A stretch of 48,879 nucleotides of DNA from Symbiodinium natans (GCA_905221605.1 CAJNDS010000948.1:1-48879), one strand, 5' to 3'. Positions 27,922 to 36,955 are shown, counted from the first letter of the stretch. A program made the numbers and translations. Notes: generated by a model not told the origin, from the letters alone.

Positions 27922-28316
27922 TGTGAAAGTTCCTGTCTAAGGACATGTCAACTTTGTTGTCCTGCGTGCTGGCTCAGAGTTGTGTGTGTGTAGTTGTAGG
28001 AACTCCGTAGTTGTGCCTTAGAGGCTCGACGGGAGTGCTGCGTTAAGTGGGAAAGCCTTTTGAATTGCTTGAGTTGTAGGGATGTGTGTCTGGAAGGTGT
28101 AGAACTGTGCACGTTTTTGCTTGCTTTAGGTGTAGTTGGGCAGGTCCCGAGAACTCCCACTGACGTTTGAGTTTGTTTTGTGGCTGTGGAGAACACGTGG
28201 CAGAGCAGAGTTTTCACCTGTGTGTAAAGAGTTTCACTGACGAAGCCTCCGGCTTATGACTTTGGCTCAAGTCGTGAGAAAAAGAGGGTTCAGCGCGCTG
28301 CTGCTGTGTTTTTACA
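27922..28316 (+). repeat. 5' LTR of element C (395 bp)
   Basis: Starts TGTGAAAG and ends TTTTTACA. The matching 3' copy is at 36965-37363. Confidence 0.95.
28261..28271 (+). other. Spliced-leader-like 11-mer in 5' LTR of C
   Basis: TTTGGCTCAAG equals the 3' end of the dinoflagellate spliced leader. It lies 45 bases before the LTR end and is also present at 37308-37318 and 38134-38144. Confidence 0.6.
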
Positions 28317-28331
28317 TGGTAGCGGAGCGTG
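28317..28331 (+). promoter_or_regulatory. Primer-binding site of element C, initiator tRNA-Met-like
   Basis: TGGTAGCGGAGCGTG immediately follows the LTR end ACA. It is identical over 15 bases to the primer site of element E. Confidence 0.8.
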
Positions 28332-28359
28332 TGTAGCACGCTCGTAGAAACTAGAAGCC

Positions 28360-31300
28360 ATGGCTGACCCCGGGCTGTCGACCCCTGTGCCTGAAGACGA
28401 AGACGACGAAGCTTTGTTTGGCCCCGGTGGTGCCCAGGACGGGCACCAACCGCCAACACAATCCCCTGGAGCTTCTGCTTCAGCGGGAGGACCCGCCACG
28501 GTCGTCGGACTTGACCCTCAACTCCAGCAGATGATGGTCCAGATGATGCAGAGTCAGCAAATGATGATGCAGAATCAGCAACAGACACTTCAAGTTCTGG
28601 TGGCAAAGATGGAGGCCGACGAGAGAAGGAGACGTGAGCAGGAAGCATTGTCTGCAGCTGTGAGCAACCCATTTGGGGGTGCTTCAAGTGCAGCAGCTGC
28701 TGGAAGTCCCACGGCAAAGGCTTCTGCTCCTCCACCGGCACCATCACAGAACCTGCATGTTGGAAGTAACCGTGCAGAGAAGTATCTGCCAGCATTGCCG
28801 CTCATCGATAATGTGTCGATGGGAAAAGGGCGTGTGAGAGAGCTGGAGGAGTACCATCGGTGGTGCGAGGTGCTTGCTTCCTGGCTGGCGTTGATAGACG
28901 ACAACTATGTCAATGAGTTGCGCCAGGCAATGACGCATGACCGTGAGATCAAGCAGTCTGACATGGCCGTTCCGGTAGCATCGCGTTCGGCAAGGTTGTT
29001 TTACTACCTGCAACAAAGTCTGCAGAAGTTCGAACGTGGGATGGAACTGGTGAGAAGCACGTCGATGCGTCAAGGACAAGCTGCTTGTGGTTATGAGGTG
29101 ATGCGTCAAATGCACCAGACCTTCAGCATTGTCTCTCGCATGGAGGCCATTGCTGTGAGAGATGAAGCCCTTCGCCTAACTTCGAAGGCGAGTTCGTACA
29201 AGCGACCGCTTGACTGCGTCCGCTTCCTTGAGGACGAGCTTGGGAAGGTAGACCAGAAGCTGCATCGGTTCCCTGAACTGAGGCTTGGAGCATCTGATCG
29301 TTCAACCCTTCTTCTTCAATCTGTCAGCCCAGAGTGTAGGCATTACGTTGTCCTGCATGGAAAGTCTGGGAGTTGGGAGGAACTGGTTGAAAGCATCCGG
29401 TTCTACGAGGAGCAAACCCGATTGTGTGATGCTGGTTCGCTGAATGCAGTTGGGGAGCGCGGCCTCTGCTGGAACTGTGGCAAATCAGGCCATATGAGTT
29501 GGCAGTGCCCCGACAAGAGCTCTGGCAAAGGGAAGAAGAGGGATGAACCGAAAGGTGGAAAGCCTTCTGGTTCCAAGAATCGAGAGAAGAGCCCTAAAGG
29601 GAAGGGCAAAGGCAAAGGGAAGACAGACAAAGGAAAGGGTGGAAAGCCCAAGGGGAAGCCCAAGAACAAAGGAAAGCCCAAGGGCCGAGCTGTGGAAGAC
29701 GAGCAGTCTGATCAGGTGATGGCAATGCGGTCTCATCATCTGAGTGGCTTGGGTCCGGGGACAAGAACTAATGAGCCCAATGAAGCTGAGCCCCCTCGTC
29801 TCACCATGACGAACGGAGAGATCGAGAGACTGAACCAGTCATCCTCTAGGAATAGCTCTTTCGCATGGCTCATTGATAGTGGAGCCACCTGCCACGTGTT
29901 GTCAGAGAGTGCGTTGGGTTTTTACGAAGTCGTCAAGGAGCATTCGGGACCTCTTCCTGTGCTCATGAGTGCTAGCGATACGCCCATGGAATGTGTCAAG
30001 TTGGTTGACATTCGGGTGAAGTTTGGGAAGTTGGGGCCCGTAGTGCTTCAACAGGTCTTGGTTTGCAAGATTGGTTTCAACGTAGTCAGTTCTTGGCAAG
30101 CATCCCTTTCGGGATGGAGTACCTGGCTCACCTCAGAGCCTGGAGCAAGCTGCTTGGTGAAGCAGACGGAACGAGGTTCCTCGATGTGGGTGCCTTTGGT
30201 TCGTGAAGCCAGGAGCTGGTGGGCGTTGGCTAAGGAGATTGGCCCTACCAAGGCAAAGCCGAAAGGAAGAAGAAGCAAAGGGGACTCACCCAAGCCGGGG
30301 TGGAGCCCGAACGACGACGCGATGGAAGTGGATAAGGTGCAGAAGAAGGCACCGCCCAACGTAGGAAGAGCATTGGAGGTGACGCCTTTTAAGTTTTTGT
30401 TGCGAGCATTTTCAGTGAAGCAACATGTGGGGGAACATGAGCTGCATGAGCATGTTTTTCAGGAGCGTTTGAGTGGATGTGAGCATGCTGCAGTTGCGAA
30501 AGTAGGAGTAGACCTGGAAACCCCACCCTCTGCATGTTGTGCTGAAGCTTTATGTTCCGCCGCAGCTGTTTTGCTTAAGTCTGCAAGCAACACGTCTTTG
30601 GAGAACCAAACCAGTAGGGACACACGCTGTGGAGACAAGGGTTTTGAGTGCGTAGGGGTAGGGCCTGTGCCGCTCCAGCCTCAGAGTGTTTGCATTAGGA
30701 GTAGGAGTGTCTTGCGTGTAGGACGTAGGAGTGACTTGCACCCCAGCGCTTGTGTGCCTGAGTGTTTGTTGGGACAGAGTGAAGAGAGGAAGTGTGCCTT
30801 TCGGAGTTTGCGTTGGCCAGGAGTGTTTCTGAAAGCATTGCTGGTGTTGTGTGCTCTAGGAGTGTTTTGCTCAAAGCCTGGAGCCTTTGTAAGGGACCTT
30901 GGAAAGGATGGAGCTTCCGGAAGCCTCGCCTCCGCTCTGTCTTGTGAACTCCCAAAGTGGGAGTGTGGCCCAGGTGGAAGCCTTTTCGACGAGCATGATT
31001 GCTCGTCTTGCGCACCGTTTCGAGGAGGAAGGTCAGCTGTCTCTTTCGAGGCAGCTTCTCCAAAACATCGACCTTTTTACCTCGACCCCTGGCTCGGTCG
31101 AACGGCTGTTGGGGATTCCAGCCTGCCTTGGGGAGTTGGAGACACAGGAGTTGGTGGTCAATACAAGCGGCATTGCGGTGAAGCAACCTATGCTCATTGC
31201 CGAGCTGCGAGCCATTGCTGCTCCGACGGTGGACCAGTCGGTTTTGACGGACACCCTCGTCGAAGAGCACGACCGTCGTGCAGAGTATGCAAGGTATGGC

Positions 31301-34300
31301 TATGTTTTGACCACCATGGGGGTGGTAGTCGCCGATGTGACTGCTACCATCCGCCAACCGCACCTTCCATGCGAGCAAAGGGGGTACTGGCGCAACAATC
31401 AGGTTGGCATCCAGCTCACCTTGAAGAAATTCCTTCTGTACCTGGAGGCGATTCGAGAGTTGCGGTGCCATCCTGCTCAATACCAGTTGTTCGAGGCAGG
31501 GCTAGCAAGCATTCTGCCAAACGAGCTCAAGGTCGAGCGTGTGCCGGCTGCCGACTTGAGAGCGCTTTTGGCGGACGTGCTCGTCCAGAGCAACCGCCGG
31601 GTGACTTTGGCTGCTCAACCGCCAACTATAATACCGGATGTTGCACCATCCGCGTCGGGTGGCACGGCACCGCCTCTTCACAAAAGTGCCCCAGCTCCAC
31701 CTCCTTCGGGGTGGGCTTTGCTCAACCAAGCGCGTGCAAAAGCCGAGGCAATGATTCGATTGCATGCCGACATGAAGAGAGCTGCAACAGCCGAGGTGGC
31801 TCCATCATCGTCGACGGGCCCCGCTTTTCCACCAGGGCCTCCGGCTTTCTTGCCGTTCAGCCCTCCTTCCCCGCTTACGCCGTCCGTCTTTTCCTATGCT
31901 CCATCTTCGGCACCAGGCACGCCTATGGAAGCAGGCATGCCTCTAACTCCGCCTCCTCTACCTCCTCCATCTTGGGCACCAGGCACGCCTATGGAAGCAA
32001 GCCTGCCTATACCTCCGCCTCCTCTACCTCCTCCATCGACACCGCACCCAGATACATTGAGGGAGCTTGCGGGCGAGGTTCCAATGGAGGTCGAGATGCC
32101 GATGACGCCCGTGGAGGCATTCGGTGCCCCTGGGACCCCTATGGACGTGAGTTCCGAGGTCCCAATGGAGCCAATGGTCGGTGGCATTGGAAGTCCGGGG
32201 AGCGCTTCTCCTTTGACCCCGCCGGCAGAGACGAGTATGGTGGTTCCAAACCCACCTATGGACAATTCGGATGTGGGAGACTCTGGCTCCGAGATGGATT
32301 GATATGCTTGGGTATGGGCCCTGAGGGCCTAAAAGCCGGGCATGAGTTGCTCCGATCTTCGCTGCAATGCACAAAATTGGTAGGAGTAGGTCTGAAAGCC
32401 CTGCTGTTTGCAGTAGGAGACTGGCTGTGTGCATTAGGAGGTAGGGTAGGAGCGTTTGAGTGCTTGGTAGGTGACTGTGAGTGCAGCCTGCCTGCCGCGA
32501 ATGGGTCTGCACACTGTCCCTCTGTGCCCAGGTCTTCATGGAAAAGAAGCAGTGCCTTGGCTTTAGGGTTGGTTCTGGGTTTGGTTTTCAGAGGTTGGCT
32601 GCGTAGGTGCGTGAAGCTTTTGAGTGTGCGCCGTAGGAGTAGGCTGAAGTTTGTGCGTGTAACTTTGGTAGGACGTGTGCCACGTAGGTCTTGGAGTGTT
32701 GTGCGCCGCCTGTTGTTTTTGCGTGGCGTGCTTGCTTGTGAGTTGAAAGCTGAGCTTACGGGCGAGGAAGCAAAAGGGCCAATGATGAAACGTTGGCGTG
32801 CCTTGAAGAAGTGGGCCTTGTGTGGGCTTGGGTCCCTGCGGGGGTCCGAGCAAAAGAAGGCCGTGGCACGTTCTGAGGCCCTGCGTATGCTTGCTGGTTT
32901 GCCGACCCCGGTTGTTGTGAATTCGGAGTCGGAGGAAGAGTTGATTCCTGATCCGTTGGAAGCTGAACTTGCGAAACCCAGCGGAAGTGAACCCCCTAGG
33001 CCCTCCGATGTTCGAAAGAAACCCCGTGTGGAGAATGTTCCCTCAGGTGAACCGGGTGCCCTGAGTTCCCCGGAGGTGGTGAGCGATGCTCTGGATCCTG
33101 AGGTTCCGGTCTATTTGACCTCGGAGCGGCTGAAGGCGCACCGAAATAAGGGCCACCAACCTTATCTTAGTTGCTGTGACACATGTCAAAGCGCTAGAGG
33201 GAGAGTGCCGGCTCGTAGGAAGCACATGAAACACCACCACGGACCCGGAGAGTTGCAAGTCGACTTTGGATTTTTCGGAAAGAATGTTCGTTTCCTTCTC
33301 ATGGTTCATGTGGTGTCGGGGTACTTACATACCGTGGTCTTAGGACCTGAGGATGAAGTGCCCGCTGTATCGGTTTGCAAAGCCTTTACGGAAATGGGAT
33401 TGAGTGGATTGGACATTGTTGTCCACGGGGACCAAGAAAATCTCCTCGAGAGTGTTTTCCGAAATGCAGCGAAACACCGGACATTCGGGGGGAGGTCAAT
33501 GCACTGGGTCCCGTTCGCGATAAACAGACCTCAAGCGAAGGGCATCGTTGAACGCCATGTTTGCCTTGTGAAAGAAGCGTTCTGGTCTGTTTGGCTGGGC
33601 TTAGAAGAGCGGGTAGGTGAAAAGTTGCCTCTAGGGAGCCATCTGTTTGTTGAGGCCATGAGGTACTCTGTGAGGATGCATAACTTGTTTCATGTGTCCA
33701 AGGAACACAGCACGCCGTTGGAGAGACTGCGTGGGTCGACAGTTCAGCCAGTGAAGAGCTGTGAGTTTGGGGTTGTGGGTTTTGGGAAGCCTCAGAAGGA
33801 CTACCCAGAGCACCGCGGAAAGCGCTTGGTGAGGGCACTCTATGTAGGACCTCACGGTGCTAATGGATCCGGGATTCGGGTCTTTGTTCCAATAGGTATT
33901 GGAAAGCCCCCTCGTTTGGAAATCTTCAGCTCTTTTCGTGCCAAAGATCCAGTGGAGTTTGACAAAGCTGCTTTGCGTGACCTTCGAGGTAATAAGGAAG
34001 ACCCTGAAAGACCCATCAAGTTCGATGTTCCAATCGATGGTCCGAGTCCGCCGCTTGATTCCCCAAATATCCCTGAAGGAAGTCTTGAGTTTCCTGTTGA
34101 ACGCATCGAACCACCTGCTCTTGAGGGCCCTGAAGCAATGGAAGAAGAAGGAGAGTTGGATGGGTATTCTCCGGATTTTTCGGACGTGCCTGAAGAAACA
34201 GGCATGGAGGTTGAGCCTCCCGGAGGCGTAGGTCTTGAGGACCTCGACGCCCCTATGGATCCAGGAGAAGACGATGCCATGGAAGAGGGCCTGACGTGGC

Positions 34301-36849
34301 TCTATGAGCATGGCCTTAGGCAACTCTTTGATGGGCCTGACTTGAGAGTAACGACAAAAATCCGTAAGGGAGATGATGTCAAAGAGTGGTTCCGCATGAA
34401 GTTTGGTGGAAAGAAGATTTGGGTCCATGTCCCGGACAATGCGGTTTGCGAAGTTTCTGGCAAGGTTTTGCCTCGTAAGCATCTTGAAGAAGGTATGAGA
34501 CTCGAGCTCTCAGAACTTGATGCTTTTGGTGTAGCTACGATTATAGGAGAAGCTGAGGCCCGTAAACGAGCTACACGGAGAATCCATACGACTAGGTGGG
34601 TTCTGACTTCGAAACCGTCGGCCACGAACCCTGAACGAGTTCGTGCTCGTCTGGTTGTGAGAGATTACGCATTTGGATCCAATCCTCTAGCTGATGGGAT
34701 ATATTCCCCCACCACGTCTTTGGAAGCCTTGAGAGGTGTCCTTGCTATTCATGCTGTCAGAGGTGGCACCTTGTTGTCAGCAGATGTGAGCGTTGCCTTC
34801 ATGCAAGCGCCTGTGCAGGGAGTAGAGTGTATCCGGTTTCCGAATGGGATGTATGATGAGGAGAACAAGCCGCTGTTTGCGCAGCTACACAAAGCCATGA
34901 ATGGTTTGAGAGTAGGACCACTGAGCTGGTACCTAGAGTTTACAAGCACGCTGCGTAAGCAGTTTGGGTTTGGTGAGACTGCCGATCCTACTGTGCATCA
35001 CCGGCTTGAGAAGGATGGTGCGCTGACCTTGGTGTTAGTGTATGTTGACGATCTCATCATCTTTTCCCAGAATCCGCCAGTTGCCAAGGATCTGTACGCT
35101 AAGCTAGCGAAGATCTATAAAATGAAGCAGACAGGGCTTCTAGAACCTGGCAAGACTGGGCAGCTCGAGTTCTTGGGTCGAGTGATCGCCCGAACCACTG
35201 AGCATGGGCCTGTGTTCTTTGGCCTGAAGCCGGGGTACTTGAAGTCGCTTGGAGAAGAGTTTGGCATTAGCGGAAAAGGTGTGAAACCAGTGCTGGGAAA
35301 CCTCGAGAGGGAGTACCGGAAGAAGGAGGCTGGAACACCTATCAGCACTGAGGCGTATGAACGCTATAGACGTGTGCTTGGTAAGTTGATGTGGGCAAGC
35401 CTGACGTTGCCGCATTTGTCCTACCCGGTAGGATTTCTGGGCCGGTATCAGAGTGACCCAGATAGCCAGGCAGAAGCTTGCTTGAGACGCGTGGTTCGCT
35501 GGGTGATGGCTTTGCCTGAGTACCTTCAGCGATTTTCGGCAGAAACGTTTGAGTATCCTTGCTGCGCTTCGGAAACCATGCTCTCTGGCTTTGTGGATGC
35601 GTCATGGAACATTTGCTCTGTGTCTGGTGCTATCGTGAAGTGGCATGGCATCATGATCAAAACTTTCTCGCGGAAACAGTCGGTGACCGCGTTGAGTTCG
35701 GCGGAGGCCGAATTGGCAGCCCTTACTGAGGCAGCCAAAGAGTCGGTGTACTTGTCTTTGCTCATGGAAACGCTCCTGTATGGAATACCCAAAGGAGAGA
35801 CCGGTGAGTTTCCGATTCACCTGGCTTCGGATTCGGAAGCCGCTTTGTCGATTAGCAAAATGACGGGGTTGTTACGCCGTGTTCGGCACCTGGAGCTTCG
35901 TCATCGCTATCTTCAAGAGCTAGTCCACCTGGAAAGGCTGATTCTAAGCTTCATCAGTGGAGAACGGAATCCAGCCGATGGACTGACGAAATCTCCTGAG
36001 GAGTTGTTGCTTGAGCATTTGCTGGTTGCGTGTGGACTGGAAAGAGTGTGTGAAGAAGACCTTCAGGGTCTTGTAGTTCCTGAACACCTTCGTGAACGAA
36101 TGGAAGAACTTGAAGAAGTATGTGAAAAGCTTGAGAAAATCCCGAAAAACCTGGCGAAGTACGAGCCAGTGGCAAGAGACCTTGCGTTGGGATCTGTTCC
36201 TCTGCTTGTGATCGAGGTGTTTTGTTCAACGGACAGTGCGTTGTGCCGAGCGTGTGCTCGTGACCGAGTAGCATATATAGGCATAACTGAGAAAGAAGAC
36301 TTCTTAAACAAGAGTACTCAAATGTTTCTAGGAGAGGTCTTGCTGTGTCTGTTGAGTAGGAAACCGCCCCAGATCTATGTCCACATAGCTTCCCCGTGTA
36401 CCGCTGGATGTAGCTACCGCTTTAAGAACTGGCATCGACCGAAGTTTCGACATCGGTGGCGAGAGCAGGTCAAGAAGCATGTTGCATCTTGGAAAGCTTT
36501 AGGAAGACTTCTGGAGGACCGCTGCAAAGAGATCCTGGTTACCCAGGAATGGCCAAAGAACTGTGGTCTTTGGAAGGAGGAAAGTTATCTGAAAGAAAAG
36601 AAGCGCCTTGGTCTGAACTTTGGAAGAGTTGTGGACCGCTGTGCCTTCGACGGGGTCTTTAAGCGGTGGTTCTTTGCTACAAACCGAGAGGAGTGGAGTG
36701 AAATCTTCTCTGGAAAGCCCTGTGACAAAAGTCATCAGCATGTTTCACTTGCTAGTGTCGAAGAAACAGGTATCTATCCGACTAAACTGGGTAGAGCTCT
36801 TTTGCGTGCTGCGAAAGTCACGTTAGGTCTTGTAGGAACACCTTCTTAG
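28360..36849 (+). CDS. Copia Gag-Pol polyprotein of element C with methyltransferase-like tail
   Basis: 2,829 codons from ATG in GCCATGG context, 43 bases after the LTR. Gag is helical with a Gln/Met-rich segment, CCHC knuckle CWNCGKSGHMSWQC (370-383) and a Lys/Gly-rich tail. Protease has LIDSGAT (Asp 506). A long linker follows with two hydrophobic stretches; codons about 850-1315 overlap a second ORF in the +1 frame and look non-natural here. Integrase has H1594-x4-H, C-x2-C, Asp1635, Asp1691, Glu1731 (D-x39-E). RT has YVDD at 2228. RNase H has VDASW (Asp 2413), SSAEAEL, SDSEAAL and NPADGLTK. The tail (about 2610-2829) has VIEVFCSTDSAL, ASPCTAGC (PC at 2679-2680), QEWPKNC (2730) and a distal Cys/His stretch, a degenerate methyltransferase-like domain. 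The host is probably a dinoflagellate. Confidence 0.96.
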   Translation: MADPGLSTPVPEDEDDEALFGPGGAQDGHQPPTQSPGASASAGGPATVVGLDPQLQQMMVQMMQSQQMMMQNQQQTLQVLVAKMEADERRRREQEALSAAVSNPFGGASSAAAAGSPTAKASAPPPAPSQNLHVGSNRAEKYLPALPLIDNVSMGKGRVRELEEYHRWCEVLASWLALIDDNYVNELRQAMTHDREIKQSDMAVPVASRSARLFYYLQQSLQKFERGMELVRSTSMRQGQAACGYEVMRQMHQTFSIVSRMEAIAVRDEALRLTSKASSYKRPLDCVRFLEDELGKVDQKLHRFPELRLGASDRSTLLLQSVSPECRHYVVLHGKSGSWEELVESIRFYEEQTRLCDAGSLNAVGERGLCWNCGKSGHMSWQCPDKSSGKGKKRDEPKGGKPSGSKNREKSPKGKGKGKGKTDKGKGGKPKGKPKNKGKPKGRAVEDEQSDQVMAMRSHHLSGLGPGTRTNEPNEAEPPRLTMTNGEIERLNQSSSRNSSFAWLIDSGATCHVLSESALGFYEVVKEHSGPLPVLMSASDTPMECVKLVDIRVKFGKLGPVVLQQVLVCKIGFNVVSSWQASLSGWSTWLTSEPGASCLVKQTERGSSMWVPLVREARSWWALAKEIGPTKAKPKGRRSKGDSPKPGWSPNDDAMEVDKVQKKAPPNVGRALEVTPFKFLLRAFSVKQHVGEHELHEHVFQERLSGCEHAAVAKVGVDLETPPSACCAEALCSAAAVLLKSASNTSLENQTSRDTRCGDKGFECVGVGPVPLQPQSVCIRSRSVLRVGRRSDLHPSACVPECLLGQSEERKCAFRSLRWPGVFLKALLVLCALGVFCSKPGAFVRDLGKDGASGSLASALSCELPKWECGPGGSLFDEHDCSSCAPFRGGRSAVSFEAASPKHRPFYLDPWLGRTAVGDSSLPWGVGDTGVGGQYKRHCGEATYAHCRAASHCCSDGGPVGFDGHPRRRARPSCRVCKVWLCFDHHGGGSRRCDCYHPPTAPSMRAKGVLAQQSGWHPAHLEEIPSVPGGDSRVAVPSCSIPVVRGRASKHSAKRAQGRACAGCRLESAFGGRARPEQPPGDFGCSTANYNTGCCTIRVGWHGTASSQKCPSSTSFGVGFAQPSACKSRGNDSIACRHEESCNSRGGSIIVDGPRFSTRASGFLAVQPSFPAYAVRLFLCSIFGTRHAYGSRHASNSASSTSSILGTRHAYGSKPAYTSASSTSSIDTAPRYIEGACGRGSNGGRDADDARGGIRCPWDPYGREFRGPNGANGRWHWKSGERFSFDPAGRDEYGGSKPTYGQFGCGRLWLRDGLICLGMGPEGLKAGHELLRSSLQCTKLVGVGLKALLFAVGDWLCALGGRVGAFECLVGDCECSLPAANGSAHCPSVPRSSWKRSSALALGLVLGLVFRGWLRRCVKLLSVRRRSRLKFVRVTLVGRVPRRSWSVVRRLLFLRGVLACELKAELTGEEAKGPMMKRWRALKKWALCGLGSLRGSEQKKAVARSEALRMLAGLPTPVVVNSESEEELIPDPLEAELAKPSGSEPPRPSDVRKKPRVENVPSGEPGALSSPEVVSDALDPEVPVYLTSERLKAHRNKGHQPYLSCCDTCQSARGRVPARRKHMKHHHGPGELQVDFGFFGKNVRFLLMVHVVSGYLHTVVLGPEDEVPAVSVCKAFTEMGLSGLDIVVHGDQENLLESVFRNAAKHRTFGGRSMHWVPFAINRPQAKGIVERHVCLVKEAFWSVWLGLEERVGEKLPLGSHLFVEAMRYSVRMHNLFHVSKEHSTPLERLRGSTVQPVKSCEFGVVGFGKPQKDYPEHRGKRLVRALYVGPHGANGSGIRVFVPIGIGKPPRLEIFSSFRAKDPVEFDKAALRDLRGNKEDPERPIKFDVPIDGPSPPLDSPNIPEGSLEFPVERIEPPALEGPEAMEEEGELDGYSPDFSDVPEETGMEVEPPGGVGLEDLDAPMDPGEDDAMEEGLTWLYEHGLRQLFDGPDLRVTTKIRKGDDVKEWFRMKFGGKKIWVHVPDNAVCEVSGKVLPRKHLEEGMRLELSELDAFGVATIIGEAEARKRATRRIHTTRWVLTSKPSATNPERVRARLVVRDYAFGSNPLADGIYSPTTSLEALRGVLAIHAVRGGTLLSADVSVAFMQAPVQGVECIRFPNGMYDEENKPLFAQLHKAMNGLRVGPLSWYLEFTSTLRKQFGFGETADPTVHHRLEKDGALTLVLVYVDDLIIFSQNPPVAKDLYAKLAKIYKMKQTGLLEPGKTGQLEFLGRVIARTTEHGPVFFGLKPGYLKSLGEEFGISGKGVKPVLGNLEREYRKKEAGTPISTEAYERYRRVLGKLMWASLTLPHLSYPVGFLGRYQSDPDSQAEACLRRVVRWVMALPEYLQRFSAETFEYPCCASETMLSGFVDASWNICSVSGAIVKWHGIMIKTFSRKQSVTALSSAEAELAALTEAAKESVYLSLLMETLLYGIPKGETGEFPIHLASDSEAALSISKMTGLLRRVRHLELRHRYLQELVHLERLILSFISGERNPADGLTKSPEELLLEHLLVACGLERVCEEDLQGLVVPEHLRERMEELEEVCEKLEKIPKNLAKYEPVARDLALGSVPLLVIEVFCSTDSALCRACARDRVAYIGITEKEDFLNKSTQMFLGEVLLCLLSRKPPQIYVHIASPCTAGCSYRFKNWHRPKFRHRWREQVKKHVASWKALGRLLEDRCKEILVTQEWPKNCGLWKEESYLKEKKRLGLNFGRVVDRCAFDGVFKRWFFATNREEWSEIFSGKPCDKSHQHVSLASVEETGIYPTKLGRALLRAAKVTLGLVGTPS
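30908..32302 (+). CDS. Overlapping ORF X in +1 frame inside pol of element C
   Basis: 464 codons from ATG to TGA, lying between protease and integrase. The N-terminal half looks globular and helical (ARLAHRFEEEGQLSLSRQLL; LTLKKFLLYLEAIRELR). The C-terminal half is Pro-rich with two copies of an APGTPMEA...PPPLPPPS unit and many PMEVEMPMTP-like stretches, ending acidic. Over the same bases the pol frame is open but Cys/Arg/Ser-rich and unlike a natural protein. Comparing 31433-31500 with element D, about 7 of 13 changed codons are silent in X, and those third positions are first positions of pol codons. This favours X as the constrained frame. No family is recognised. It may be an accessory protein, or a captured gene whose insertion kept pol open. 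Confidence 0.7.
   Translation: MELPEASPPLCLVNSQSGSVAQVEAFSTSMIARLAHRFEEEGQLSLSRQLLQNIDLFTSTPGSVERLLGIPACLGELETQELVVNTSGIAVKQPMLIAELRAIAAPTVDQSVLTDTLVEEHDRRAEYARYGYVLTTMGVVVADVTATIRQPHLPCEQRGYWRNNQVGIQLTLKKFLLYLEAIRELRCHPAQYQLFEAGLASILPNELKVERVPAADLRALLADVLVQSNRRVTLAAQPPTIIPDVAPSASGGTAPPLHKSAPAPPPSGWALLNQARAKAEAMIRLHADMKRAATAEVAPSSSTGPAFPPGPPAFLPFSPPSPLTPSVFSYAPSSAPGTPMEAGMPLTPPPLPPPSWAPGTPMEASLPIPPPPLPPPSTPHPDTLRELAGEVPMEVEMPMTPVEAFGAPGTPMDVSSEVPMEPMVGGIGSPGSASPLTPPAETSMVVPNPPMDNSDVGDSGSEMD
36394..36399 (+). other. Pro-Cys motif of methyltransferase-like tail (element C)
   Basis: CCG TGT encode the Pro-Cys of ASPCTAGC. In cytosine-5 methyltransferases the motif IV Pro-Cys is the catalytic loop. 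The same residues are at 20313-20318 in element E. Confidence 0.5.
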
Positions 36850-36955
36850 GTCGGCAGTAGGAGTGCTCGCTTTCGGACTTTGCCTGGGATGAGATGTTTA
36901 AGCACTGGAAACACCGAGCTGTGAAGAAGTGCGTGGCTCTGAGGCATCACAGTCC

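Noticed and set aside
30908-32302. ORF X as simple shadow of pol
   Set aside because: It has the more natural composition, an ATG start and an excess of silent changes between copies, whereas the pol frame has none of these here.
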